In this document: positions 9,773 through 22,012 of the stretch, one piece after another | Layout: each line of letters starts with the position of its first letter | How positions within the stretch are numbered: position 1 is the stretch's first letter | Assembly (NCBI GenBank): GCA_026874595.1 | Contig: CM049307.1 | Location: forward strand, 7,279,579-7,343,578 | DNA: 64,000 bases | Source of the DNA: Sipunculus nudus | Lineage: Eukaryota > Annelida > Sipuncula > Golfingiida > Sipunculidae | Direction of reading: 5' to 3' | The notes under the pieces: model-generated | What the model was told of the DNA's origin: nothing | Database searches by the model: none | The model's input: the letters and a program-made list of their open reading frames with translations, nothing else | Translations under genes and position numbers: made by a program

Positions 9773-10805
9773 CACCTTTTATTATTATTATTTTTTTTGG
9801 CATTATCTATTATTAATGTACTAAGAGATAAAGAGAACCTGTCTACATAAAAAGTCTGCACATCCCATGTCTAGCAATTATGAGCTGTGACTGATAATTG
9901 CAGTCTCTCACTCACAAAAGGTAACTAAAAACAAAGCTTTGTATTGTTCATCTTGGCAAATAATTATGAAATAATAGAGTGAAACTTAAAATACAATTTT
10001 TGCTGTTGTCTATCATAATAGGTCAGCTACATATAGATTAAATCTTCTTACCATTAACAGAAACACGTATAGGTACCAGTTATGTTCGCGGAAGAAAGGT
10101 TAATATAAATGGTGCCATCTGTAGCTATCATATACGTTCAAGTCGCATCTTCAATAATTGGTAAAGCACATAACAAATTGTAGGAAAAATCAAATATCAG
10201 ATACAACAATAAGCGAAATTTCAAGTTCCACAACGCTATCATTTTGAAAATAATTAAATTGCTAAAACTGGTACTCATAAGTAAGCCCAAGGAAAAACTA
10301 TCTATCACACAAAAGCTTTTTTTATATATCCTGAATTGAGTAAGAAGAAATGGAAAATATTATCGTGACTCATCAAAGTTAACTTTTTAGTCAAGAGTCA
10401 TACGTGGCGATACTTGCAACTAACACTGACATACCACTCATTGCGTTGCTGGGCACTGGACATAGCTTAAATACAAACACATGAAATCGTAAAACACGTG
10501 ATCAGCAAAATTTAAAGTAAAGAAAAATCCTATAATAAATCAACACACCAACTCATTTAATTCATCTTTTGATTTTTTCCATTGAATAAACCATGGTATG
10601 AAAAAGTTATGTTTGTTGGCTTGCAGAAATTTGGAACACATTTAGCTTACATACAAATACCTGTCCCATGATCAATGTTACCACAAAACATGGAGCCGAT
10701 AGTTGCAGTCGTTCCTGCTTTATTCTGTATTCGATATTACGTTATGTCTGTAGAAAGTTTCTATATGGAATTAATCACGAGTAAGGCCAAAAAAATAATA
10801 AGATT
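9773..10805. other. No gene recognised
   Basis: AT-rich spacer between two MITE copies; no ORF, tandem repeat or RNA gene seen. Confidence 0.5.
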
Positions 10806-11333
10806 TGGTACTCAGGCTTTTTTTTTTTAGAAATCAGTGCGGGCGGTAGACTGGCCCAGTCCATGAAAAAGTTATGACTTAATTGTTGTTTCTGACAGAG
10901 AAAGCAAACGTTCCCGCGTTGAATCGCACCGCCATCTAGCGGCAACTCATATAACTAATTTTCCACTATCTGACCCTCTTATTTCATTTTTTAGTGATAA
11001 GAGCTGGCACTGAGTTAGGTCTATCGGTTATATGAAATCACGTTTTTTTAAGCATTTTATTAGTAAACGCAAATACTAAAGCCCAGGCAGGGCTAATGTT
11101 TCGATAAAAATGTCAAATGATAAGGGAAAAGCGTGATAATAACAGATTTATTTTGCTTAACAAGTAAAAGCACTATACATAAAGGAATTTTTTTATCAAA
11201 ATTTTATGATATAATCTTCTTGAAAGAAATGTCAGAATGACTGGAACTCAAAATTGGTAAGTTTCCTTTGAAATTATAAAGAAAAAAATTGATGCGGGGG
11301 TTTAAAATGGACGCTGGTGGTGCCTGAGTACTC
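10806..11333 (-). mobile_element. MITE family E, copy 3, enlarged by a nested insertion
   Basis: Ends TGGTACTCAGGC and GCCTGAGTACTC with the family interior. Compared with copy 2 it has about 250 extra bases (roughly 10847-11099) between the 'cgggcgg' block and 'atgtttcgataaa'. The insertion boundaries read TAGACTGGCCCAG and GCCCAGGCAGGG. Outward, both flanks end in AT-rich runs bounded by GGCC and GCCT. Confidence 0.7.
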
Positions 11334-12224
11334 TACCTTTTATTTTATTTTATTTATTTATTTTTTTTTTGCCTAATTCCGGAATGTTTTTTTATGAAAG
11401 TATAACGTTAGTTTCTTGCACCTATTGATCATAAATGATACATCATTGAAAAGCTGATATGACAAACTATTATGCAAGATCACATTTGGCTGAATATACA
11501 TTTGGCATATCAAATTTTTTAAAGTTTATAATCTTGTGTCTTCTTCATAGGGGCGAGGGTAACTAAAATAATGTTTACTAAACAGCATACATCCAATGGT
11601 CACAAAAAGCAAGTCATTCTGAAGCATATTTGGTTTGAGCTATCATTTGGGACAAAATGTGACTGGAGTCTGGACACGTTTTGCATATCAGGTAGTACCA
11701 TGAGGCTTATAATCATCCTGTAGTCCGTGAAAAAAAATATATACGTAATCCATTTATTCACTTAAAGCTACCACTTTCATACTGCTATCAGGCATTTTTA
11801 TTACCTACACGTGTATCTTTCAAGTACACATGGTTAATATGTGTCACCGAAATGGTGCCGATCGATGAGCTAAATGCTGGGGTCTTGCTGAAGTACTAGG
11901 AGTATATGTGAATGTGGGTCAACAACAGGGTTACAGGCAAACCATTGTACACATTAGAATCAAGTGGCTTTACATGGTTGGTGCTGCCTTAGGTTTCATG
12001 CTGCATGTATGATAAATCACCAGGCTAGTCCGGTCGCCACTGGGCTCAACCTTGATTTATGGTCTTAAGTTTTTTTCTTTGTGGATTTTATTTGCCCACA
12101 TATCAGGTGTGAAAAATTTGTTGATTGGCCCTCTGTCAGCCTTGGGCGTTTTTTGCTAATTAGCATAAAACAAACTGGCCGCCAAAATAATGCAAAAATA
12201 ACAAAAATGCCATAATTATCCTTA
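11334..12224. other. No gene recognised
   Basis: AT-rich, non-repetitive as far as I can see. No open frame with coding features. Confidence 0.5.
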
Positions 12225-13098
12225 CATTTGACATAGAGGGTTATCCTATACATGAATTCTGGGGTATTATGACCAAGAGAATTCATTTTTTGTATTCTTT
12301 TAGTCATAATGACCACCATTTTCACTGTAGCTGTTCTCCCAATAAAACAAATGTAAATATACTGAACAAATTTATAGTTATAACGTACGTTCCAAAGTAT
12401 TCTGCTGATCGAGGGTAATAAATTAAACTATTTAAACACTCAAGTATAGATGAACATGAGATGATCAAACGTTCAGTTAAACAGCTGTTATACATTATAA
12501 ACATAATATGCTTTTTGGTTACCTATGTATGACCTTCATAATGAAACAATAAGAGCGAATCTGCCGTTATCCACTTAGTTTTTATTTCCTCCCTTGTGTC
12601 ACGACGAGTCCCGATATTTTCAACTTATACGAGATTTCACTTAGTTGGAGGGGGATCATGTGAGCATAATTTGGGTCCATTTAAATCAAAATGGCACCTT
12701 TATGGAAATTCATCTTTATTCGTGGTAAATGTAATAGTTGTATGTGTTTGCATATAATATTAAAGTTACTTGCATTATGTAAGTTTTTGTAGAGTGTATT
12801 ATGAAGGGTGTACATACGAACGGACAAACTGCCACAGGCATGAAAAACTAACTGGTTTCTCAAAAATATTTATACATGATAGTAGCGGGGTCGAAAAGCA
12901 TTACAGACAGCTGAGTCATACTCAAAGTCCCCCCCCCCCCCCTTCTCAAAGACTTTCATGCAGTCTTTAAATATTTTGTCAAATGTTATCTAACTGTGGA
13001 CTTCCATAAATGGCCGTTAACATTCACAGACTTAGGATGTATATTTCTATGTTTTACTTCCCTGGTTTGTTATTTGTTTTCTCTGTCTATATCAGGAT
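12225..13098 (+). repeat. Left arm of a large inverted repeat
   Basis: About 870 bases whose reverse complement recurs, diverged and with indels, at 14827-15640. Matching landmarks: GGGGTATTATGACC (about 12260), GATCGAGGGTAATAAATTA (about 12410), GGACCCAAATTATGCTCA read inverted (about 12670), the poly-C run (12929-12942), and TTTGTTATTTGTTTTCTCTG (about 13065). No coding capacity recognised. Confidence 0.8.
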
Positions 13099-13108
13099 CA
13101 TATTCCTT

Positions 13109-13215
13109 TTTAGTTACCGATGAATGGCCTTCATAATGAAACAATATAAAAGTAAATGCCGTTTTCCACACATTCCCCCCCCCCCCCCATGTGTCACGAC
13201 GAGGCACGATATTAA
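13109..13215 (+). repeat. Third partial copy of the inverted-repeat sequence (direct)
   Basis: A block running from 'tttagttacc' through 'ccttcataatgaaacaat' to 'tgtcacgacgaggc' repeats 12515-12620 in the same orientation. It lies just inside the left arm and includes a poly-C tract (13176-13189). Confidence 0.75.
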
Positions 13216-14120
13216 ATACATAGACGACATTATACTATGTCAAGTCATCTTACATATATTGCAACAAATCTCAGATATACTGCGGCAACCTTCCATCAGC
13301 ATCATATAGCCATCAGCATCATATTAATATGGATTATTAGTCTGCTATGTGATCACCAAATAAGTAGACTTTCCTGTGCAAGGTTAACTAATTTCTCCAC
13401 TTTCTGTAGCTTAACCAGACAAGACTATTACTTTAGATTTATATTGAAATTAACAGCTTTTTAGAGAAAGGTGACCTTAATGAGCATAAATTTTAAATAG
13501 ATTTCTTAAATGGTATCTTGGAAACGTACAAATTCAGTCAATAGCAACATATGACAACTGTTGTGAATGAACACACGCTTTTGACGTTATTCTGTTATCA
13601 AATATTTCAGGAAAACCTGTAACCTTCAGCGCCAATGTTATATAAACGATGATGACAATGCGTTTGAGTTTTATAAAATACCCCGCCCCCGAAAATTTGC
13701 CGTCGGTGTTATGCATCATAATGAGGTAAAAAAGTCTTTCTGAAACTTAAAAATGCATGAGCGCAAATCGGCAACATAAAGAGGTATTCCTATGTATGCA
13801 CAGAGAAAACACGAAAATTAAATGCAATTAATTGTATAGTATTAAGCTGGCACATATTATAGATACACGTAACATAATTAGTAATGTCAAGTTTTGTTCT
13901 GTGAGATGATATCGCAAGTTCAGGGATTTACTTGTATCTAAAAGACTTACTACTGCAGACAACAAAATGATTTGCCGTGAACCGCCTATTGTTTAATAAT
14001 CGCTAATTAATTACTCATATGCATTTAATAATCCATCAATAAATGAACGAGGATGACTAAGCTACATTTCCCAAGAAAATAAAAAAAAGGATGACCTTGG
14101 ACAGTAGTAGTACCTATATG

Positions 14121-14180
<60 letters not shown>

Positions 14181-14826
14181 CACACACATAAATGGCCATA
14201 TGGGGGCTCTAATCACAAGGAATGGTTGGCTATTGTTTGGGACACGGATATCGACAATATCTCAGTAAAGCTCATGTTTCGTTAAAGTCAATTATATTGA
14301 TTTACGTACAGCCAAGGCTGTGGGTGGCATGCATAAGGAAAGAAACCATTATTTTGGAATTTCACCATACACATTCTTTTCCTCATTGCTATATGAAAAT
14401 TTATGAAGTTAAAATGTATTGTCTAACTGTGAGCTGTGTAGCCGTGTTCCAACCTTACCCATAGGCATTTTTTTCCCATTTACTGACTGTCTGTGCCTCA
14501 AAAGACATTTATCTATATATTGGTTGCACAGTACCACTATACTTTTACAAAAGACTATTGGTTGGAGCATATTTGTGATCCGAGCCGCACATATACATTA
14601 CCCGGATATCATAAAAAATAGAAAGTAGTCAAATACCACAAATTCCTCAAGGATTTTCATCAAACTGTGCTTCACGTTAAACGAACTCGATGATTGGCGC
14701 CGAAAAATTACCATTGGCCTCGGTTTGGAAAGAGAAATCTCACGGTGGTGACCAGGGTCGTCTTCAAAATTTAAAGGATTGTTTCCCGTGTATCACCTTT
14801 TTCTTCAACAAAATTTGCATTGAAGA
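13216..14826. other. Loop of the inverted repeat, no gene recognised
   Basis: Spacer between the two arms. It holds an (AT)n microsatellite at about 14122-14180 and no supported coding exon. Confidence 0.5.
14122..14190. repeat. (AT)n/(AC)n microsatellite
   Basis: AT dinucleotides passing into a short ACAC run. Confidence 0.95.
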
Positions 14827-15640
14827 TGCTGATATAGACAGAGCAAACAAATAACAAACCAGGGAAGTAAGAGAAGTAAAAAATAAAAAAAAAATATTCA
14901 TACTAAGTCTGTCAATATTAGAAATATGTTAAGACTGCATGAAAGTCATGGAGGGGGGGGGGGGGGGGCTTCAAGTATGACTCAGCTGTCTGTAATGCTT
15001 TTCGAACCCGCTATAATCATTTATAAAAAATTTTGAGAGACCAGTTAGTTGTCCATGCATGTAACAGTTTTGTCCGTTCGTACGTACACCCTCCATAATA
15101 CACTCTATAAAAAATTACATAATGCAAATACCTTTAATATTATATGCAAACACGTATACAAGTGTTACATTTGCCACGAAGAAAGATGAATTTCCGTAAA
15201 GGTGCCAATTTGATTTAAATGGACCCAAATTATGCTCATATAATCCCCCTCCAAGTAAGAGAAATCTCTTGTAAGTTGTAAAATCGGGCCTCATCGTGAC
15301 ACAAGGGGAAATATTAAAACTGAGTGGATAACGGCAGTTTCGCTCTTATTGATTTATCATGAAGGTCATACAAAGGTAACCAAAAAGCATATAACTTTTA
15401 TAATTTATAACAGGTTTTTTTTCCAGAACGTTTGATCATTTCATCTTCTTCTATACTTGAGTGTTTAAGTAGTTTAATTTATTACCCTCGATCTGCAGAA
15501 TGCATGGAACATACGTAATAACCAACTCATCTGTTCAATATATTTACAGTTACATTGAAAATGGTGGTCATTACCAAATTCTCTGGGTCATAATACCCCA
15601 GCTTCATGTATTGGATGACCCTCTATGCTCAATAACTGTT
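14827..15640 (-). repeat. Right arm of a large inverted repeat
   Basis: Reverse-complement counterpart of 12225-13098, with a poly-G run (about 14946-14968) opposite the left arm's poly-C. The two arms have clearly diverged, so this is not a recent foldback or an assembly mirror. Confidence 0.8.
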
Positions 15641-16940
15641 TAAAGTTTACCACAATTTGTTATACATGATAATTTTGCGGTCAGACTGATTGGTATGTAT
15701 AAAAAGTCCAGATGGTTGCCTTGTGGTTGGCTTAAATATTGAATCACTGAGTGGCCTTTACCTTGCCTCCTGTGATTACAAGGGACAGTTGGCTGGCGGG
15801 GTGGTTGATTGAGAGGGTATCATACAGGGTCCTTAAAATATATATAATGAATATAAATTTAAATATACATAATATATATATATACATATATACATATATA
15901 CATACGCAGGGGTCGAAATTTAAAAAATTGCCACAAGATAACTGGGCCGACAGGGTGAAATCTTTATCGGCCCACCAGGAATTCGGCCGGTACCCACTTT
16001 TTTTTATTTTTAACATTTAAACTTGCATAATAAATCTATATATTAATAGCGGAAGGCGATTTTTGTAATTTTCCGTATCTCCTCTGATACCACAGTACGG
16101 ATTGCCGTGATTTTCGACACACATATGCTCCGGGTTAGTCCGAAGAGATTCCACCCACTTTTATTTTCAATATTTGCGTATTACATGCATAATTAATAAT
16201 TTTAATATTTGCTCCCCCGCGGGCGCGTCCTTCCTTTGTGTCTTCGGGCCCGGTTACACAATGGCCATAAAGTGTGTGTTGGCGGGAGAGTTTTACTGAC
16301 GGGAGAGTTTTACTGACGGGAGAGTTTTACTCCGGGGTCCTTTCTGGGGTTTTCTTTCATTTCGCGGTGACCGGCCCGAAATAATCACCATCGGCCATCC
16401 CTTCTCAAAAGGGGGATCTTTGAAAGAATTGTTTTGCAGAGGTTCCTGCGACCGGGGCGTCGCACGAAGAGGGCTCCTCCCTTCGACCACGCTCACATGA
16501 CCTGATATGCTTAAGCGCAAATCTGCCGGGTCCCAGCAATCCGTGATGGTGCACACGGTCGCACGAAGTCAAAAGCCGTGCATGCGATTGTGGTCATTGA
16601 TGGATTTTCACCAACACATGTAGGCCTACTATGTAACAAATGTAAAGAAAATGTTAACCAAATTCACGTCGTGGTTGGTACAGCGTGATCTTTACACGTG
16701 TGGAGTGGCACCACCAAAGTTGTAAACACATAATATTGACTTATAATGTTCTGAAATCGAGACTTATTCTCATTACTGCGGTTACAAATGTAATATTCCT
16801 GTAAAAGTGTAAATTCAATACGTTTGTACTGGTATTTGTTTCTTTTACATGCATGTTCCGTCTCAATTTTAATAAAGTTTAAAGTAAAACTCTTTTGTTT
16901 TTAAAGACTTTTTATTCTTTCATTCAGTATGTATGCTTAT
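15641..16940. other. No gene recognised; includes a GC-rich patch
   Basis: Contains AT microsatellite remnants (about 15838-15903) and a conspicuously GC-richer block at 16200-16580 of unknown nature. An 87-codon minus-strand open frame covers that block but matches nothing I recognise. Confidence 0.45.
16284..16334 (+). repeat. 17-bp tandem repeat, three copies
   Basis: The unit GGGAGAGTTTTACTGAC is repeated three times at 16284, 16301 and 16318, at the edge of the GC-rich patch. Confidence 0.9.
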
Positions 16941-18447
16941 TAGCTCAGCTGACTGGCCGTCCGGTCGTCCGTCCGTTAACAGGGCACAAATCGTAACCAC
17001 TGGACCTGGAATCTTCTAACTTGACATCCAGGGAGGTCCATGGAAAATCTCTTTGAAACCTGAAAGTAGGTCTCTGTAACCCATGTTCTCCGAGCTATGG
17101 GTCTCGTAAGTACTCCCATAGAATAATAAAAAAATTTGATACAAAAGCTCAAGTATCTGAATAACTACTACATTGATCACCATGATTCTCTCAAGTATCT
17201 GAATAACTACACTACATTGATCACCATGATTCTCTGCATGAATATTTAACATAGAGTGTTCCATCAGTTTCTTTAAACTGGTGGCGCCACCTGTATTTTT
17301 TTCTAATTTTTATGATATTTTTTTTTCTGTTTTTGATACCTTCAAAGAAGCTGTCATCTATTAAAAGGGCACAAATCGTAACCGCTGGAATGTTCTAACT
17401 TGACACCAAGGGAGGTCCATGAAAAGTCTCTGTGGAAACATGAAATTAGGTCCCATATCCTCCAAGCTATGGGGCTCGTAAGTACCCCTAAGAATAATTG
17501 AAAATTTGATACAAAAGCTCCAGTATCTGAATAATTAATGCATTGATCATCATGATTCTTGGCATGAATATTGATCATAGAGTGTTCCATTAGTTCTTGC
17601 AAACTGGTGGTGACACGTGTATTTTTCCCAGTTTTTACGAATTATTTTCCCTATTTTTGTTACCTTCAAAAAAGCTGTTATCTATTAACAGGGCACAAAT
17701 CGTAACTGCTGGACCTTAAATCTTCATACTTAAGATCAAGGGAGGCCCATGAAAGGTCTCTGTTACCCATATCCTCCAAGCTATGGGGCTCGTATATACC
17801 CCCCAGAATAATTAAAAAATTGATACAAAAGCTCCAGTATCTGAACAACTAATACTTTGATCACCATGATTCTTTGCATGGTTATTGATCATGGATGTTC
17901 CATCAGTTTCTGCAAACAGGTGGCGCTACCTGTATTTTTTTTTTTTTTTTTACGAATTTTTTTCTCTATATTTGAGACCTTCAAAGAAGCTGTCATCTGT
18001 TAACAGGGCAAAAATCATAACCGCTTGACCTGGAATCTTCATACCTGACATCAAGGGAGGCCCATGAAAGGTCTCTGTTACCCATATCCTCCGAGCTATG
18101 GGGCTCATATATAACCCCCAGAACAATTAAAAATTTGATACAAAAGCTCCAGTATGTGAATTTACTATTGCATTGATTGCCATGATTCTTTGCATGCATA
18201 TTGATCATGCTCTGTTTCTTCAGTTTCTGCAGACTGGTGGCGCCACCTGTATTTTTTCTAATTTTTTTCTCTATTTTTGAGACCTTTACATAAAGTGGTC
18301 ATCTGTCAAAAAGCCCACTGTAACCCATTTCTAAGGACTCTTCACAAAATTAGTGTTTTTTTTTTTTTTGCACTCTGGCAGTCAGTTTGGTCATTGTTCA
18401 AAGTTCCTTGAATTCAGCTGAGCGTCCTGGCCCATGGGCCACTAGTT
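16941..18447 (+). mobile_element. HINE-like element a1 with four ~320-bp tandem units
   Basis: 5' end TAGCTCAGCTGACTG; near the 3' end its inverse TCAGCTGAGC (perfect 10-bp inverted repeat with GCTCAGCTGA), followed by the 14-bp palindrome TGGCCCATGGGCCA and a short tail ACTAGTTG. Between them lie four diverged units of 315-325 bp, each running from 'acagggcacaaatcgtaacc' to 'gagacctt'. The GGTGGCGCCACC palindrome is exact at 17280 and 18236 and degenerate in the middle units. The plan (5' end, 3' subterminal inverse copy, 3' hairpin, internal tandem repeats, no coding) is that of Helentron-derived HINE/pearl elements of bivalves; the class is inferred from structure only. Confidence 0.7.
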
Positions 18448-19070
18448 GCGTTTTAGTCATGACCATCATTGTCACTATTTTCACAAATTAAACTGGCATT
18501 TTTGCATTTTCTTCTCAGGTCTATTCCATCGATGGTTCCTTTTGTATGTACTTGTGATATTGTTGATCCGTTTCTCATGTCATATGGTACATGTGTAGGT
18601 GAATAATTATCCAAAACCCCGACCACATGTTAGGCACTGGCTTATTAGGGCGACCGTGTGCGACTGTACGCTGTTCCGAAACATGTTCCGAACGCTGTTC
18701 CGAAAGACTTTTATCCACAACACCATATCGTAATACGTTTTTTGTGATTTTCCGGATTTTTCCAGTGGATTTCTGATACCACCGTAAGGATTGTCGTGTT
18801 CGCCCCATACCGTGCGTAGCACGGGTAATTGCTAGTAGAATATTTATTGTTACTTAGTAGACAGGAGGCCCTGCGCTTCAGGTTCAGTATTTACCGCGCT
18901 TATACAGGTGCCTGTTACGTAAGTGACCACCAAACGCTACACGTAGGCATATTATACAATCAATCATTATTAGCGGCGGCAGCTCGAGAGTTCACACAAT
19001 AATTTTTTTAGTGTTATCACATTTGAAGTTTTTTTTTAATTATATGAGTCATTTTACCAGGTACTTACAG
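18448..19070. other. No gene recognised
   Basis: Contains a cluster of repeated TGTTCCGAA words (18670-18710) and CCGTGCGTAGCACGG, a short hairpin. No coding signal. Confidence 0.45.
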
Positions 19071-19402
19071 AGGCAGTCGATTGTCATGTGCACCTGAGGG
19101 ACTGATGGAAGATAAAACCTTATGTAACGGGTCTATCTTAAACTCGTCTGGTTCGCCGACCTTAAATTCGTCTGGTTCGCCGACCTTAAACTCGTCTGGA
19201 TCGTTTCCTGAGTACTCCCTCAGGGATTTGCTTTATTTTTTTTTTCGCTTATTCAAGGCCAGAGTTCCCCCTTCAGATTTGGTCTTGTTATATACCAATA
19301 GAATAGGTATCAGCGGGAAATCTAGCCGTGGAGACGGCATTCCTATCATACAGTTCGTTGTGGCAGCACGCCATTTCAACATTTTTCTCAATTGTCTTGT
19401 AG
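19071..19402 (+). CDS. Candidate exon A of an unrecognised gene
   Basis: Open from an AG acceptor at 19069-19070 to a GTGAGT donor at 19403. An ATG at 19105 opens MEDKTLCNGS; the middle carries three copies of an 8-residue repeat LNSSGSPT. It then reads RDLLYFFFRLFKARVPPSDL and ends FVVAARHFNIFLNCLV. A 50-base block around FVVAARHFNI recurs degenerately at about 19640-19695. I recognise no domain. It is supported only by open length and splice signals, and could be part of an old mobile element. Confidence 0.25.
19138..19209 (+). repeat. 24-bp tandem repeat, three copies, in frame
   Basis: Three tandem copies of TTAAACTCGTCTGG + TTCGCCGACC (the last degenerate). The 24-bp period keeps the reading frame of candidate exon A. 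Confidence 0.85.
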
Positions 19403-20198
19403 GTGAGTTATCATTTTTCTTATAGTTAAAGGTTTTTTATTTTTAACTACCTTTTTAACTCTCGTTTCTAAATAGTTTCTAAATATATGCTTTGACGTAA
19501 CTTTTAACATGGTCTCCGTTTTACTTTTAACTTTTACTCTCTTTGAAACCCGACTTCATTTTTGCTCATGTATAGAATACACATATGCGAGTGTTTTCGT
19601 AATGTATGTTAACACATGTATGTATGTTATAAGGAATTCCGCTCATACTGTTCGTTGTGGCGGAACGCCAATTCAACATTTGTCTCTATTGTCTTAAAGT
19701 AAACGTTGTTACTTTGTCAAGAGAGAAAGTGAACACTTATTTATGACCCCGTTACACTTATATAAGCCTAACACCGTCTTGTCATTTATGAACACTAAAA
19801 TTAAATACTTGTAATATGTATTACATGCCTTTGTACCAAGTTTGCATTTTGAATAATCATTCATAAATATCCCCACACATTTCTCCATAAAACTTTTTCA
19901 TTTCTGCACTCAAATGGTGGTAAGTGTGGTTGAGAATATGCATAATTTAACATTAACATAATATGCATATATTATTACATACAGTATATACATTAATACA
20001 TATTTATTCCTTGTGCATTTATCAGTTAACAGCTGGCGGTTTGTGTAGTCTGTGGACCAAACCCCTTGGTTTATGCCGTACGTACAAGATATAGTATGTC
20101 GTACGTACGAGATATAATGTCTAAGTACAAGACAGTACTCGGTACAAACGAGTTAGTATTCGTACGTACGAGATAAATATCATTGTTTCTTTAACCAG

Positions 20199-20369
20199 AT
20201 GGCAGCCAATACGCCTCCAAATTCCAATTCAAATACACCGAGATATAAGATGACGAAATTTCATTTCCAGAGGTCAGAATTGCTGATAAATCCTTATAAC
20301 TCGAAAGAAAAGGTGGAATTAAGAGCAAGCACCGTGCATTGTTATCTTTCGGGTATACTGTATGCATGA
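20199..20369 (+). CDS. Candidate exon B of an unrecognised gene
   Basis: A polypyrimidine tract and AACCAG acceptor precede an ATG frame that starts MAANTPPNSNSNTPRYKMTK, continues with RSELLINPYNSKEKVELRAS and stops at TGA (20367-20369). A GTATAC donor exists at about 20352 if the exon is spliced on. Codon composition looks protein-like, but the phase does not join consistently to candidate exons A or C. Function unknown. Confidence 0.25.
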   Translation: MAANTPPNSNSNTPRYKMTKFHFQRSELLINPYNSKEKVELRASTVHCYLSGILYA

Positions 20370-20880
20370 CCGTATTCGTGAAAATTTGTTATTCCAGTCC
20401 CGAAGTCAAATTGAAAAAAAAATACTTTCAAATGAGAATTACATAGGTGTTACACTTTTCTTGGTTATGTACAGCGTAAACCAAAAACTGCTCTTCGACT
20501 TTAAAAGTGTTTTTAGTGAAAAATTGTCAAATATCAGATTAGATAGTTTCCTCTCAACCCATATTAATTTTCATCCTTCAATGCATTACGTGTTTCACAG
20601 GAACGTGTAATGAATAATTAAAAGTTAAATCAAAGTTCTATATAGTTGCATTCTGGACTAAGCTACATATATTATAAGGTTTTTGATGTAGTATGACATA
20701 ATGGCTTTTTGTCAAATTATTTGAATTTGGCGTGGAAGCCAATTAAATAGGGGAGAATCTTAAGAAAGGCTTACACTGAAATTAGTAGATACGTCTTGTA
20801 ATATAAAAGTAACCGTTTACATTTTACGTAATGTTAGGTAGGGTGGGGTACTGTTTCCTTGATTATTTATTATTTTTCAG

Positions 20881-20977
20881 ATGTATGAGCTCCTCGAGGT
20901 TGACTTGGGACTGTACAAGTGGTGCCTGCGTTTACTTATTGTGAGAGCGAGGACGGATATTGTACTGTACTCTCTGG
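20881..20977 (+). CDS. Candidate exon C of an unrecognised gene
   Basis: A 97-nt stretch with the best splice context in this region: a strong pyrimidine tract and TTTTCAG acceptor (AG at 20879-20880) and a GTAAGC donor (20978). It is open as MYELLEVDLGLYKW followed by CLRLLIVRARTDIVLYSL. No family recognised. Transcript evidence is lacking. Confidence 0.3.
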
Positions 20978-21167
20978 GTAAGCCACCTTTGATATATTTT
21001 ATTGATAAAGAAAAGTTGTAGTTCAGATTTGAACAGATAAATCCGGATTTATACAAGATATTTAGAATATATATAAGAACAGTATGAGTTGAAAGACAAT
21101 GTATAATTATTTGGAATATTTCTTTTTTTTTCTAGCTGTATATTATGGTATTTTATTTGCGCAGGAG

Positions 21168-21594
21168 TGTTACATGTGTCTGTTGACATTTTGATTCGTG
21201 TAGCGCAGGCACAGTTCGTTGCTATTGGAACCTCGCTTGTAGGGCGTTGGCTCGCGTGTCGGGTCTGAAGCGTAGCGACACAGCGTTCTTTGTTCTAGAT
21301 GTTTCGGGTCTGTTCATGTGCGTGTGTATTGTTCTTTGGAATTTTCCATTTCGAGAATTTTCGGATGAGAAGCTATAAATTAGGGCTGTGTTTGGAGACG
21401 GTAGAAAGGAAAATACCAGCGAGCACTTAGTGTTACTTTCTCGTCAGTTTTGGGACCTTACCGTTAATTGCAGTGGTGTCAGATATTTAACGGACTTAAT
21501 ACAGATTGAATACTGACTGTCTCCAGTTTGCCTTTGGATTATTACTATTTACATAGATTATTGGTGTTAAATGACTCTTGTTGTCGCTGTGACA
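21168..21594 (+). mobile_element. Possible 5' LTR of a Gypsy-type retrotransposon
   Basis: Starts TGTTAC, ends GTGACA (TG...CA), contains a TATA-like CTATAAATTAGG at about 21373, and is followed at once by TGGTGGCATCAAG, which could be a primer-binding site because it begins with TGG. The gag-like ORF follows 418 bases later. No second LTR copy was found downstream of the integrase remnant, so the call rests on these signals alone. Confidence 0.35.
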
Positions 21595-22012
21595 GTGGTG
21601 GCATCAAGAAATCAAAGCCTGAGATCCGGACACTCTGGTACTGTACATTTTTATTGTTATACTGTGTAATTGTATGGGTTTAGTGTCTTGTTATGTTAGG
21701 ATTGTTCTAAGAATAAATTATAATTATTTGTTAACAAAAAAACCCACTGACTTCTTTATCCATTCCCCTAGACATTTCACGCTGCCTAGTGTTACAGTAT
21801 CTGATTTTTCTTTTTTATCTCCGTAACAAAATTTGTGCCGATCACAAATACGTGTTCTGTTGTTATTAGGTTCCGTAATTGTAGGCTTATCCGGGAGGCT
21901 TCATAGTTTTGACAATTTATTAGGCCTTGACCTAGACACATTGTTTACAATACATTGTTTACAAGATTTATCTCAGTATTTTTTGTTGTTGTTATTGTTT
22001 TAACATATTAAC

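Noticed and set aside
16495-16530. TGATATGCTTAAG resembling the ribosomal 28S 5' end
   Set aside because: Only about 13 bases match; the sequence on both sides does not follow rRNA.
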